Numbered from the stretch's first letter, positions 8,380 through 17,608 are shown. The stretch is DNA of 33,953 bases from Pseudonocardia sp. (GCF_029263155.1 NZ_JAJCYB010000039.1:1-33953), one strand, 5' to 3'. Translations and numbers: made by a program. Notes: a model not told the origin generated them from the sequence alone.

Positions 8380-8781
8380 TCAGTCGTCGATGTTCTGCAC
8401 CAGGGCGTCGCCGGCGGCGGCGTCCTGGTCGCAGGTGCGGGTGTCGCCAGCGCCACCCTCGTCCTCCGCCTCGGCGGTGCCGAGCAGGCCCAGCGCGCCG
8501 GTGAGGTCGGCCTGGACGTCAGAGACCTGCACGCCCAGCACGTTGACGGGGACGTCGTTGTTGCACGCCTGGATCGGCACGTTGACGTTGTTGCCGGTCA
8601 CGTTCACGAGGCCGATGTTCTCGTCACCCGTGGCGTTGTTGCTGTTCTCGTCGACGTCGACCGAGGACGAGCCGTGGTGGTGGCCGTGGTCATCGCCCTT
8701 GTCGCCGGCGAAGGCGAGGGGGCTCAGCGCCAGCAGACCCGCAGCGGCCGCAGCCACGACAATTCCAGCCTTCTTCAGCAC
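8380..8781 (-). CDS. Small secreted chaplin-like protein
   Basis: This 133-residue protein starts at GTG 8781, preceded by a good AGGAGA ribosome binding site 6 bases upstream. Residues 1-25 are a clear signal peptide (M-L-K-K, Ala/Leu core, A-F-A cleavage). A His/Asp-rich stretch follows, then repeats rich in Asn, Val and Gly such as G-L-V-N-V-T-G-N-N-V-N-V-P-I-Q and N-D-V-P-V-N-V-L-G-V-Q-V. They recall the hydrophobic amyloid-forming core of chaplins (N-V-I-Q-V-P-x-H-x-P-V-N-V-C-G-N-x-V). There are two cysteines, about residues 73 and 119, but not in the exact chaplin spacing. The C terminus is acidic. A role in coating hyphae or the cell surface is plausible by analogy only. No sortase motif is visible. 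Confidence 0.7.
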   Translation of the reverse strand: MLKKAGIVVAAAAAGLLALSPLAFAGDKGDDHGHHHGSSSVDVDENSNNATGDENIGLVNVTGNNVNVPIQACNNDVPVNVLGVQVSDVQADLTGALGLLGTAEAEDEGGAGDTRTCDQDAAAGDALVQNIDD

Positions 8782-9124
8782 AGTTCATCTCCTGTTGGTG
8801 ATCCGGAATCAGCCGAGGCCTTTTCCATTCAGAGCCAGCGTCCGACCGGGGAGCCCGCGCTGACTGAGCAAAAGGTAGCGCGCGCCCCGGTCAACAACAA
8901 ACCGCCTAACTCCATCGAGTGGCACATGTACCAAGGGTTTTGATACGCCCCCTTTCGGTGCCTGTTTTCCGGGCCCAGCCGACCCGTATCGGGTGACCAT
9001 CTGACACTGTGTGATCGACAATCACCCTTCTGCGGACGTATCCTTTCGCCTGGACACGCGAGGTGAGCGGGCCGCCACATGCGTGTCCCTGCGATCGGCC
9101 GTTCGGTACGGGTACGGTGCGTCG
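8782..9124. other. Divergent intergenic region of about 340 bp, relatively AT-rich
   Basis: This is the space between the chaplin-like gene (minus) and the metallopeptidase-like gene (plus). It holds the candidate promoter at 8872-8900 and a dyad GTGAT-N5-ATCAC at 9011-9025 that could be an operator. The GTG at 9011 opens a frame into the downstream gene, but the extra 38 residues do not look conserved. No RNA gene was recognised. Confidence 0.6.
8872..8900 (-). promoter_or_regulatory. Candidate promoter of the chaplin-like gene
   Basis: Read on the minus strand, TTGTTG (8895-8900) and TACCTT (8872-8877) are separated by 17 bases, an acceptable -35/-10 pair. It would give a 5' untranslated region of about 85 bases. 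The surrounding DNA is clearly less GC-rich than the genes. No experimental support. Confidence 0.35.
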
Positions 9125-10327
9125 ATGCCGGTCGACGACGCGGTGCGTGACTACCTGTTGCTCGCACTGCGACTCGGTGACCGTCGTCCGGGATCGGTCG
9201 TTGCTTTTTCGGGTGACGGTCGGCTCCTCGCGGAGGTGCGGGCGGAGCGGCCGCCGTCCCCGGCGGCACTCGTGCGGGCGGCCGGACAACTGGCGGCGCG
9301 CCTCCCCGGGCTCGGCCTGCCGCCCGCGCGCGCCCGGTTCCTGACCGCTCAACTGGTGGCGCTGGAGGTGTCGGCGCGGCGGCTGGCGGGCCAGGCCTTC
9401 CCGTTCGCGCGCGAGCTGGCTACCACCTACGACTCGCCGGTCGACCGCGGCTCGGAGGACGGCTACCGCGCGGCCCACCGCGAGCTCGACGCCCTGCTCC
9501 CCGGCCGGGGGGACCTCGCGGACCGGCTCGCCGCGCACCGGCGGGCCGACGAGGTGCCCCGGGACCGGCTCGCCGTCGCCGTGGAGGCGCTGGCCGCGGC
9601 GCTGCGGCAACGGGCGGGCGATGCCGGTCTCGTCACCGGCGACGACGCGCTGGCGACGGGGGTCGTCGACGGCGCGCCGTGGGCGGCGCTGCACCGCCGG
9701 GACGGCCCCCGCCGGTCCCGGCTGCTGGTCAACGCGGATGTCCGTCCGCGACGTGCGCAGCTGGCCCGGCTGGTGGCCCACGAGACGGGCCACCACGTCG
9801 AGCAGTGGCGACGCGAGACCGTGCTCGTGGCGCAGCGGGGTTGGCGCGAGCACGACATCGTCCTCGCCGGGACACCGCAGAACGTGATCTCCGAGGGCGC
9901 GGCCGAACTGGCGCTGCGGGTGCTCGTCGGCGCGGCGTGGGGCGGCTGGGCGTCGGCGGTGCTCGGGGGCGTCGGGCTCGGGTTCGACGGGGAGCGGGCC
10001 GAGCGCATCGCCGCGGCCACGGACCGCCTCGCCGGCGTGCGGCTCGACGCGGCCCTGCTGCTGCACGGCGGGCGGGCCCGGGCCGCCGACGTCCGCACGT
10101 TCCTGCGGCGCTGGCTGCTGATCGACGACGGGCGGGCCGCCCGGGTCATGGCGTTCCTGGCCGACCCGGTGTGGCGCGGCCACACCCTCGCCTACGTCGC
10201 GGGTGCCCCACTCGTGCGGCGCTGGCTCGAGCGCCCGTGCGTGGACGTCGCCACACGGCTGGGGGACCTGCACGACGGCCCGTGGACCCCCGCGGCCCTC
10301 CGGGAGGAGCTGCGCCGACCGGGGTGA
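9125..10327 (+). CDS. Putative zinc metallopeptidase-like protein with HETGHH motif
   Basis: I do not recognise a characterised homologue. The 400-residue product from ATG 9125 is Arg/Ala/Leu-rich and has no signal peptide or membrane segment. Its centre carries L-V-A-H-E-T-G-H-H-V-E-Q-W (about residues 218-230) and, some 35 residues later, V-I-S-E-G-A-A-E-L-A. A His-Glu-x-x-His-His helix followed by a downstream Glu helix is the layout of gluzincin-type zinc sites and resembles the DUF885-like H-E-x-x-P-G-H-H ... E-G-x-A pattern, with the Pro absent. Zinc binding and proteolysis are inferences. An in-frame GTG at 9011 would add 38 residues of low coding character, so ATG 9125 is preferred. 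It stands alone between two regulatory intergenic regions. Confidence 0.62.
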   Translation: MPVDDAVRDYLLLALRLGDRRPGSVVAFSGDGRLLAEVRAERPPSPAALVRAAGQLAARLPGLGLPPARARFLTAQLVALEVSARRLAGQAFPFARELATTYDSPVDRGSEDGYRAAHRELDALLPGRGDLADRLAAHRRADEVPRDRLAVAVEALAAALRQRAGDAGLVTGDDALATGVVDGAPWAALHRRDGPRRSRLLVNADVRPRRAQLARLVAHETGHHVEQWRRETVLVAQRGWREHDIVLAGTPQNVISEGAAELALRVLVGAAWGGWASAVLGGVGLGFDGERAERIAAATDRLAGVRLDAALLLHGGRARAADVRTFLRRWLLIDDGRAARVMAFLADPVWRGHTLAYVAGAPLVRRWLERPCVDVATRLGDLHDGPWTPAALREELRRPG

Positions 10328-10633
10328 CGCGGGCGACAGGCGGTACCTGTCAAGCGATCAACGGTAGGCCGTTCTGTTAATTCTCGGTTCGCGTTCCGGC
10401 GCGGCCCGCAAGTTGCTGTTGACCGCATGGGGGTGACCGCCGGTAGCGTTCGTGGTGGCGGTACGTACCCGATGCGCACCGCCCGGGGAGGCCCTGGTCG
10501 TGGTGTTAGCACCCGAGGGGGCCGGCACCCGGCCCTCGTGGGCGCGTGCGGCGAACGTGCCGCAGGCGCCCGTGCCAGGGCCGGCCGGCCCACCGAGTAG
10601 TGGGCGCGGTGCCGCGCCCACGAGGGAGCAACC
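10328..10633 (+). other. Structured phoH2 leader region (306 bp)
   Basis: This region contains a candidate promoter, a short ORF and at least three strong inverted repeats before phoH2. Hairpin A is 10514-10538. Hairpin C is 10600-10621, with a 9-bp stem and GTGC loop. The long-range helix B pairs 10533-10546 with 10613-10626, 14 perfect base pairs that bury the Shine-Dalgarno purines. Helix B excludes both A and C, the geometry of a translational on/off switch. Transcription of the whole region as one leader is an inference. Confidence 0.6.
10419..10449 (+). promoter_or_regulatory. Candidate promoter for the phoH2 leader
   Basis: TTGACC (10419-10424) and TAGCGT (10444-10449) resemble vegetative actinobacterial -35 and -10 boxes, with a rather long 19-base spacer. 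Transcription would begin near 10455-10457, almost exactly at a GTG codon (10455), which would make the upstream small ORF leaderless. Confidence 0.45.
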
Positions 10634-10637
10634 GTGA
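10452..10637 (+). CDS. Possible small upstream ORF overlapping phoH2
   Basis: A GTG at 10452 (or 10455) opens a frame of 60-61 codons. It is Pro/Ala/Arg-rich with one Cys near residue 8, and ends at TGA 10635-10637. That stop overlaps the phoH2 GTG (10634-10636) in a GTGA arrangement that permits termination-reinitiation. No ribosome binding site is obvious, but the predicted transcription start coincides with the GTG, so leaderless initiation is possible. Mycobacterial phoH2 genes have an overlapping upstream gene, phoAT, described as an antitoxin. This ORF sits in the same place but I see no clear sequence match. It could be a regulatory leader peptide, a phoAT-like antitoxin or chance. Confidence 0.4.
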   Translation: MVAVRTRCAPPGEALVVVLAPEGAGTRPSWARAANVPQAPVPGPAGPPSSGRGAAPTREQP

Positions 10638-11989
10638 CCGACGCCCGTCGTAACGCCCTTTCTTCGGCAGAGACAATCGCTACCGGCACTCGCTGCTACG
10701 TGCTCGACACCTCCGTGCTGCTGTCCGACCCGTGGTCGCTGACCCGGTTCGACGAGCACGAAGTGGTCCTGCCGCTGGTGGTCATCTCCGAGCTGGAGGG
10801 CAAGCGGCACCACCCCGAGCTGGGTTGGTTCGCCCGTACGGCGCTGCGCACGCTCGACGAGCTGCGCATCGAGCACGGCCGTCTCGACGCACCGGTCCCG
10901 ATCGGTGAGGCCGGCGGGACGCTGCACGTCGAGCTCAACCACACCGACCCGGAGGTGCTCCCCGCGGGCTTCCGCACGGATTCCAACGACTCCCGCATCC
11001 TCGCCTGTGCCCTGAACCTGGCCGCCGAGCGCAGGCTCGACGGGCGCGGCGACGTCGTGCTCGTCACGAAGGACATGCCGCTACGGGTGAAGGCGGCGGC
11101 CGTCGGGTTGCAGGCCGACGAGTACCACGCCCTGGACGTGGTGCCGTCGGGCTGGACCGGCATGGCCGACGTCGAGGTCACCTCCGACGACGTCGACGCC
11201 CTGTTCAAGGAGGGCTCGATCGACCACGACGTCGCCCGCGACCTTCCGGTGAACACCGGCCTGCGGCTGCTCGGTGGTGGGTCGGCGGCGCTGGGGCGGG
11301 TCACGGCTGACAAGCGGGTACGGCTGATCCGCGGCGACCGCGAGGCGTTCGGGTTGCACGGCCGCTCCGCCGAGCAGCGGGTGGCGCTGGACCTGCTGAT
11401 GGACCCCGACGTCGGGATCGTCTCCCTCGGGGGCCGGGCGGGCACCGGCAAGTCGGCGCTCGCCCTGTGCGCCGGTCTGGAGGCGGTGCTGGAGCGTCAG
11501 CAGCACCGCAAGGTCGTGGTGTTCCGGCCGCTGTACGCCGTCGGCGGGCAGGAGCTGGGATACCTGCCCGGCAGCGAGAACGAGAAGATGGCGCCCTGGG
11601 CGCAGGCCGTCTTCGACACCCTCGGTGCGCTGGTCAGCGACTCGGTCCTGCAGGAGGTGCTGGCCCGCGGGATGCTGGAGGTGCTTCCGCTCACCCACAT
11701 CCGCGGCCGCTCGCTGCACGACTCGTTCGTGATCGTCGACGAGGCGCAGTCGCTGGAGCGCAACGTGCTCCTGACCGTGCTCTCCCGGCTCGGCACGGCC
11801 AGCCGGGTGGTGCTCACCCACGACGTGGCCCAGCGCGACAACCTGCGGGTCGGCCGGCACGACGGCGTCCAGGCGGTGATCGAGAAGTTGAAGGGTCACC
11901 CGCTGTTCGCCCACATCACGCTCACCCGGTCGGAGCGCAGCCCGATCGCGGCGCTGGTGACCGAGATGCTGGAGGGCCCGCAGGCGTAG
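10634..11989 (+). CDS. phoH2: PhoH2: PIN ribonuclease domain fused to PhoH ATPase/helicase
   Basis: RNA helicase with sequence-specific RNase activity in mycobacterial homologues (Rv1095). The 451-residue protein has an N-terminal PIN domain at about residues 20-150, beginning [10 protein letters not shown] with acidic Asp25, and carrying [13 protein letters not shown] and V-T-K-D further on. The PhoH ATPase spans about 235-450: Walker A G-R-A-G-T-G-K-S with Lys273, the [16 protein letters not shown] signature, and Walker [10 protein letters not shown] at Asp369-Glu370. GTG 10634 is supported by the GAGGGAG site a few bases upstream, which is also part of the switchable helix described for the leader. 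It ends in front of a large palindromic terminator at 12039. Confidence 0.95.
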   Translation: MTDARRNALSSAETIATGTRCYVLDTSVLLSDPWSLTRFDEHEVVLPLVVISELEGKRHHPELGWFARTALRTLDELRIEHGRLDAPVPIGEAGGTLHVELNHTDPEVLPAGFRTDSNDSRILACALNLAAERRLDGRGDVVLVTKDMPLRVKAAAVGLQADEYHALDVVPSGWTGMADVEVTSDDVDALFKEGSIDHDVARDLPVNTGLRLLGGGSAALGRVTADKRVRLIRGDREAFGLHGRSAEQRVALDLLMDPDVGIVSLGGRAGTGKSALALCAGLEAVLERQQHRKVVVFRPLYAVGGQELGYLPGSENEKMAPWAQAVFDTLGALVSDSVLQEVLARGMLEVLPLTHIRGRSLHDSFVIVDEAQSLERNVLLTVLSRLGTASRVVLTHDVAQRDNLRVGRHDGVQAVIEKLKGHPLFAHITLTRSERSPIAALVTEMLEGPQA

Positions 11990-12008
11990 CGGCCCGGACG
12001 GCCGGCCC

Positions 12009-12040
12009 GGATCGGCGGCCCCGGATCGGCGGCCCCGGAT
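12009..12040. repeat. 14-bp tandem direct repeat, two copies plus four bases
   Basis: The 14-base unit at 12009-12022 is repeated at 12023-12036, and its first four bases recur at 12037-12040. It lies between the phoH2 stop and the large palindrome and is non-coding. Function unknown. Confidence 0.8.
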
Positions 12041-12095
12041 TGCAGCAAGGCCACCTTCACGCAATCTCGTTGCGTGAAGGTGGCCTTGCTGCAAT
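12039..12095. terminator. 26-bp perfect palindrome between convergent phoH2 and guaB1
   Basis: Bases 12039-12064 are exactly complementary to 12070-12095 around a TCTCG loop, a 26-bp perfect stem. It lies 49 bases after the phoH2 stop and 3 bases before the guaB1 stop, so it can end transcription from both sides. Its length and perfection suggest a mobile or actively maintained palindromic repeat rather than a minimal terminator. Confidence 0.92.
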
Positions 12096-12098
12096 GAG

Positions 12099-13538
<1,440 letters not shown>

Positions 13539-13610
13539 CTACGCGCCCGCGGCGGTGGGGGCCGTGACGAGCGCAGCCGCAGGCGCACCGTGCTGCGACG
13601 CGTCCAGTGC

Positions 13611-15128
13611 CTACGCGCCGCCGCCGAGCAGGGCGCGCACCGCGTCGATCGTGTCGGCCTCGGCCGGGGTCTTGTCGGGCCGGTAGCGCAGCACCCGCGC
13701 GAACCGCAGCGCGACGCCACCCGGGTAGCGGGTGCTGCGCTGCGCACCGTCGACCGCGATCTCGACGACCAGCTCGGGTCGCAGCAGGACCGCGTGACCG
13801 CCCTCGGTGCGGACGTACTGCGGGAAGGTGGCCGTCTGCCAGGCCAGCAGCTCGTCGGTCATGCCCTTGAACGTCTTGCCGACCATGATCGGCTCGCCGC
13901 CGTCCGCGTCGCGGGCGCCCAGGTGGATGTTGGACAGGTATCCGGTGCGCCGCCCGTACCCCCACTCGGCGCCGATCACCACGAGGTCGAGCGTGTGCAC
14001 CGGCTTGACCTTCTGCCAGGCCTTGCCGCGCCGCCCCGCCGCGTACGGCGAGTCCAGCGCCTTGACGACGACGCCCTCGTGCCCGGCGCCCAGCGCCGCG
14101 TCCAGCACCTCGGCGGCCTGCTCGGGCGTGGGTCGACGGGCGCCGGGCATCCGCAGCGGTCCGGGGAGCAGCCCGGCCAACGCGTCCAGGCGCACGTGCA
14201 GCGGCTCGTCGAGCAGGTCGGTGCCGTCGAGGTGCAGCAGGTCGAAGAAGAACGGGCTGAGCACGGTGTCGCCCGCGTCCGACCCGAAGCGGCTCATCGT
14301 CTCCTGGAACGGGCGGGGGCGGCCGTCGTCCGCCACGGTGAGCGTCTCGCCGTCGAGCACCGCCGCGTGGCAGGGCAGGGCCCGGACCTGCGCGACCAGT
14401 TCGGGCACGGCGGCGGTGATCTCGCGCAGGGTCCGGGTCCAGACCCGCACCTCGTCGCCGTCGCGGTGCACCTGGATGCGGGCGCCGTCGAGCTTGAACT
14501 CGACCGTGACGTCCTCGCCGAGGCCGGCGAGCGCGGTGTCCAGCGAGCCGGCGGGGGCGGCCAGCATCGGCCGGACCGGGCGTCCCACCTGCAACGACAC
14601 CGCCCGCAGCGCCTCTGCACCGCCGTCCAGGGCGAGCCGCGCGGTCTCGGGGAGTCGCCCGGACAGCATGAACGCCCGGCGCACCACCGGCGCCGGCACC
14701 TGGGCGGCGGCGGCCACCGCGTCGAGCATCACGCCCTCCAGCGCGCCGTGGCGCAGTTCGCCGCCGAGCAGCCGGCGCAGGAACCGCTGTTCGTCGGCGG
14801 TGGCCGCCCCGAACAGCCCCGCCAGCAGCTCCGCCCGGCGCGCGGTCGACCCGGCGCCGGTGGTACCCGCCAGCGCGTCGAGCGTGGCGTCGACCCGGGT
14901 GACCGTCAGCGTCGGCGTCGGTGCGGGCGCCGCGTCGAGCCCGGACAGGGTGCGCCACCCGGTGCCGATCCGGCCCTGCCGGGCCTCCCCGGCCAGCCAC
15001 GCGGCGACGGGCTCGACCTCGCCCGGTCCCGCGGCACGCAGCAGCGCGGCGATGGCCGCGGCCTTGGCCGAGCGCGACCGGGTGGCCCCAACGGCACCGG
15101 AGACGTCGACGACCTCACCCAACAACAC
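13611..15128 (-). CDS. ligB: ATP-dependent DNA ligase (LigB family)
   Basis: Seals nicks in DNA using ATP, in addition to the essential NAD-dependent LigA that bacteria normally carry. The 505 residues match the length of M. tuberculosis LigB (about 507). The N-terminal helical DNA-binding domain spans about 1-190. The adenylation domain carries motif I F-K-L-D-G-A-R-I-Q with nucleophile Lys212, then R-T-R-T-like and L-D-G-E-T motifs, the E-G-V-V-V-K-A motif IV and W-Q-K-V-K-P motif V. An OB-fold domain ends the protein. The start was moved to GTG 15126-15128, with GGGAGG just upstream. A longer frame from 15167 would begin inside a repeat element and add 13 unrelated residues. The palindromic repeat at 15151-15215 separates it from the DinB-like gene. 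Confidence 0.94.
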   Translation of the reverse strand: MLLGEVVDVSGAVGATRSRSAKAAAIAALLRAAGPGEVEPVAAWLAGEARQGRIGTGWRTLSGLDAAPAPTPTLTVTRVDATLDALAGTTGAGSTARRAELLAGLFGAATADEQRFLRRLLGGELRHGALEGVMLDAVAAAAQVPAPVVRRAFMLSGRLPETARLALDGGAEALRAVSLQVGRPVRPMLAAPAGSLDTALAGLGEDVTVEFKLDGARIQVHRDGDEVRVWTRTLREITAAVPELVAQVRALPCHAAVLDGETLTVADDGRPRPFQETMSRFGSDAGDTVLSPFFFDLLHLDGTDLLDEPLHVRLDALAGLLPGPLRMPGARRPTPEQAAEVLDAALGAGHEGVVVKALDSPYAAGRRGKAWQKVKPVHTLDLVVIGAEWGYGRRTGYLSNIHLGARDADGGEPIMVGKTFKGMTDELLAWQTATFPQYVRTEGGHAVLLRPELVVEIAVDGAQRSTRYPGGVALRFARVLRYRPDKTPAEADTIDAVRALLGGGA

Positions 15129-15150
15129 CAGCGCCCTCCCACCCGGCCCG

Positions 15151-15215
15151 CCGCACTTCGGAGCCACAGTGCAGTCGGCAGGGCCGTCGTACAGCAGTAT
15201 GGCTCCGAGGTGCTG
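15151..15215 (-). repeat. 65-bp palindromic repeat element, copy 1
   Basis: Terminal inverted arms CCGCACTTCGGAGCC (15151-15165) and a one-mismatch partner ending at 15213 enclose a variable centre. Read on the minus strand it aligns without gaps to 27862-27926 (50 of 65 positions identical by eye), with differences concentrated in the middle. It lies between the DinB-like stop and the ligB start, where it could also work as a terminator. Confidence 0.88.
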
Positions 15216-15224
15216 GGAGTCGGG

Positions 15225-15728
15225 TCAGCCCATCGTCTTCTGGCCGTCGAGGGCCTCGCGGAGGATGTCGGCGTGTCCGGCGTGCTGCGCCGTCTCGGCG
15301 ACGATGTGCGTGAACACCCGCCGCGCCGAGCGGGTGGCGCCCGTCGGGAACCACGGCGCCTCGGGCAGCGGGTGTGCCACGTCGAGGCTCGGCAGGCTCG
15401 CCACCAGCGCGTCGGTGCGCTTCGCGACGTCGGCGTACTCGGCCAGCACGCCGGCCAGCGTCTCGTCGGGGCGCAGGACGAAGCCGTCGGCGTGCTCGGC
15501 CCAGCTGTCCGCGGTGGCCTCCATCGCCGCGGTGCCCCGCTCGATGAAGTCGAGCCAGCCGGCCTCGGTCCGCGCGACGTGCTTGATCAGCCCGCCGAGG
15601 GTCAGCTCGCTGACGGTGGTGCGCTGTCGCGCCTGCTCGTCGGTGAGGCCCTGCACGGTGTGCAGCAGGAAGCCGCGGTGGGTGGCGAGGGTCTCGAGGA
15701 GGTCGACGCGCTCGGTGTTCGTCGTCAT
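15225..15728 (-). CDS. DinB-family (DUF664-like) metal-binding protein
   Basis: A four-helix DinB/YfiT-superfamily protein of 167 residues. Actinobacterial members include mycothiol-dependent enzymes, and most are uncharacterised. The start is ATG 15726-15728, giving M-T-T-N-T-E-R; the longer frame to 15896 lacks family similarity. Expected metal ligands are visible: His near residue 50 in L-I-K-H-V-A-R-T-E, and the paired H-A-G-H near the C terminus in A-E-T-A-Q-H-A-G-H-A-D-I-L-R. The L-T-D-E-Q-A-R opening and W-F-x-T-G segment are typical. It is divergent from a WYL regulator gene 61 bp away, so the regulator probably controls it. Substrate unknown. Confidence 0.87.
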   Translation of the reverse strand: MTTNTERVDLLETLATHRGFLLHTVQGLTDEQARQRTTVSELTLGGLIKHVARTEAGWLDFIERGTAAMEATADSWAEHADGFVLRPDETLAGVLAEYADVAKRTDALVASLPSLDVAHPLPEAPWFPTGATRSARRVFTHIVAETAQHAGHADILREALDGQKTMG

Positions 15729-15789
15729 GAGCAGAACTCTATGAGGCCCAGTGGCCAGTTTCTGACCGCAATTGCGCGAGACTGCGGAC

Positions 15790-16752
15790 ATGGCGAACAC
15801 GGGTTCCCGGACGTTGCGGCTGCTGTCGCTGCTGCAGACGCACCGGCACTGGCCGGGGCCGGATCTGGCCGAGCGGCTCGGCGTCTCGCCGCGCACCCTG
15901 CGCCGTGACGTCGACCGCCTCCGCGAGCTCGGTTACCCGGTGGAGGCGAGCCGGGGGGTCGACGGCGGGTACCGGCTGGCCGCGGGCGCCGCGCTGCCCC
16001 CACTCGTCGTCGACGACGACGAGGCGGTCGCGCTCGCGGTCGGGATGCAGGCCGCCACGCAGGGGGCGGTGGCCGGGATCGAGGAGTCGGCCGTCCGCGC
16101 GCTGACCAAGGTGGTGCAGGTGATGCCGCCGCGGCTGCGCCGCCGCGTCGACGCGCTGCGGGCGGTCACCGAGCCGCTGGTGTGGGGCGGGGCGGCGGCG
16201 CCCGCCGTCGATCCGGCGGTGCTCATCGGGGTGGCGCAGGCCTGCCGCGACACCGAGCGCCTGGAGTTCGGCTACACCCCGCTGGACCGCGAGCCGATGG
16301 ACCGCCACGTCGAGCCGCACCGGCTCGTGCCGCTCGGCCGTCGCTGGTACCTGGTGGCCTACGACCTGCACCGCCACGACTGGCGCAGCTTCCGCCTCGA
16401 CCGCCTCACCGCGCCCCGCTCCACCGGCGCCCGCTTCCGGTCGCGCGCGCTGCCCGCCGCCGACGCGGCAGAGTTCGTCCGGGCCGCTCTCGGCGCGCCG
16501 CAGCCCACCGCGTACCGGGTGGAGGTCCTGGTGCACGCGCCCGCGGCGGCCGTCCGTGCGAAGGTCGGCCGCTAGGCCGAGGTCGCCGAGGTCGACGCGG
16601 GGTGCTGCGTGCTGCGGATGACCACCGACTCCCTGGACTGGCCCGCGATGGCGCTCGGCACCGCCGGCGTGGACTTCGAGGTGCGCTCGCCACCGGAGCT
16701 GACCGACGTGCTGCGGGACTGGGGCGCGCGGTTCAGCCGGGCGGCGGGGTGA
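15790..16752 (+). pseudogene. WYL-domain transcriptional regulator interrupted by an in-frame amber codon
   Basis: From ATG 15790 the frame encodes an N-terminal HTH_11/DeoR-type winged helix (residues about 5-60, with R-L-G-V-S-P-R-T-L-R-R-D-V-D-R-L and the G-G-Y-R-L wing). A WYL domain follows at about residues 145-220, with R-H-V-E-P-H-R-L-V and R-R-W-Y-L-V-A-Y-D. At codon 262 (16573-16575) there is a TAG. The same frame then continues for 58 codons as the normal family C terminus (W-C-x-extension region with V-L-R-M-T-T-D-S-L-D-W-P-A-M-A-L) to TGA 16750-16752. Relatives usually have Trp at about this point, so one G-to-A change from TGG would explain it. The DNA-binding and WYL domains are intact, so a shortened 261-residue protein may still work. 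Its last 20 bases overlap hepT. Confidence 0.85.
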
Positions 16753-17170
16753 GGCCGTCGACGTAGCGGGTGACCTGTTCGGCGAACCGGTCGAAGTCGT
16801 CGAGGCGGGAGGAGAGGATCTCGTGGATGCGCGCGGGTGCGATGTCCTCGTAGTGATGGACGAGGCGGTTGCGCATGCGGGCCATCGGCTCCAGCTCGGT
16901 GGCGAACCCGGGGTCCAGCACGCCTTCCTTGCCGAGGATGGCGAAGACCGCCGCGTAGGTGGTGGGCTGGCCGAACCCGCGGTCGGCGATGACGTGGTGC
17001 CCGACGCTCAGCGTCGTCTCGATCGCGAGCTGCAGGAACCGCTCGGCACTGCCGAAGTTGCGCGGGTCGGCGGTGAACTCGTCGACAGGGGTGGTGGCGA
17101 GCTCACGCAGGAAGCGGACGTACCTGGCGAGCATGGCCAGGAGCTGGTCCACGCGCGGGCGATCAACCAC
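16733..17170 (-). CDS. hepT: HepT-type HEPN ribonuclease toxin
   Basis: Minimal HEPN-domain (former DUF86) protein of 145 residues, predicted RNase toxin of the HepT/MntA type VII pair. The active-site signature R-x4-H-x-Y is present as R100-N-R-L-V-H105-H-Y107, in M-R-N-R-L-V-H-H-Y. In characterised pairs the partner MntA adds AMP to the motif Tyr, here Tyr107, and so neutralises HepT. The helix with A-I-E-T-T-L-S-V-G-H-H-V-I-A is also typical. ATG 17168-17170 overlaps the end of mntA by 8 bp. The 3' end overlaps the convergent WYL regulator gene. All key residues are present, so the toxin is predicted active. Confidence 0.92.
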   Translation of the reverse strand: MVDRPRVDQLLAMLARYVRFLRELATTPVDEFTADPRNFGSAERFLQLAIETTLSVGHHVIADRGFGQPTTYAAVFAILGKEGVLDPGFATELEPMARMRNRLVHHYEDIAPARIHEILSSRLDDFDRFAEQVTRYVDGLTPPPG

Positions 17171-17608
17171 GACTCAGCCCGCCGGTACGCGCCCGATCCC
17201 GGACCGCCCCGAGGTAGGCGTCGTGGAATGGGCGGAAGTCGAGGAAGCGCTGTTCCACCGACGCGCGGAACCGCACCCTCGCGACGTCGTCGCGGCTGAA
17301 GACCGGACGCCCGGCGACGATCCGGAACTGCATCCACAGCGGCGCGTCCTCGCACACGACGAGATCGACGTCGTCGCGACCGGCGGCCCGGGCGAGCGCG
17401 TCATGGAGCCGGGCGTCGTCGAGCAGCGTGCCGCGCGGGTCCACCGACACCGCGAGGTCCAGGTCGCTCCCCGGTCGCGCCGTGCCGTCGGCGACCGAGC
17501 CGAACGCGAACGCGAACCGGACGCGCGGGTCGGCCGCGAACGCCGGGGCGAGCAGCTGCGACAGCGTCTCCACCTCGGCGTCCACGTCGCCCAGTGTGGC
17601 ACCGGGCG

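Noticed and set aside
9011..9124. GTG 9011 as the start of the metallopeptidase-like gene
   Set aside because: The additional 38 residues lie in AT-richer regulatory DNA, include the 9011-9025 dyad and show no coding character.
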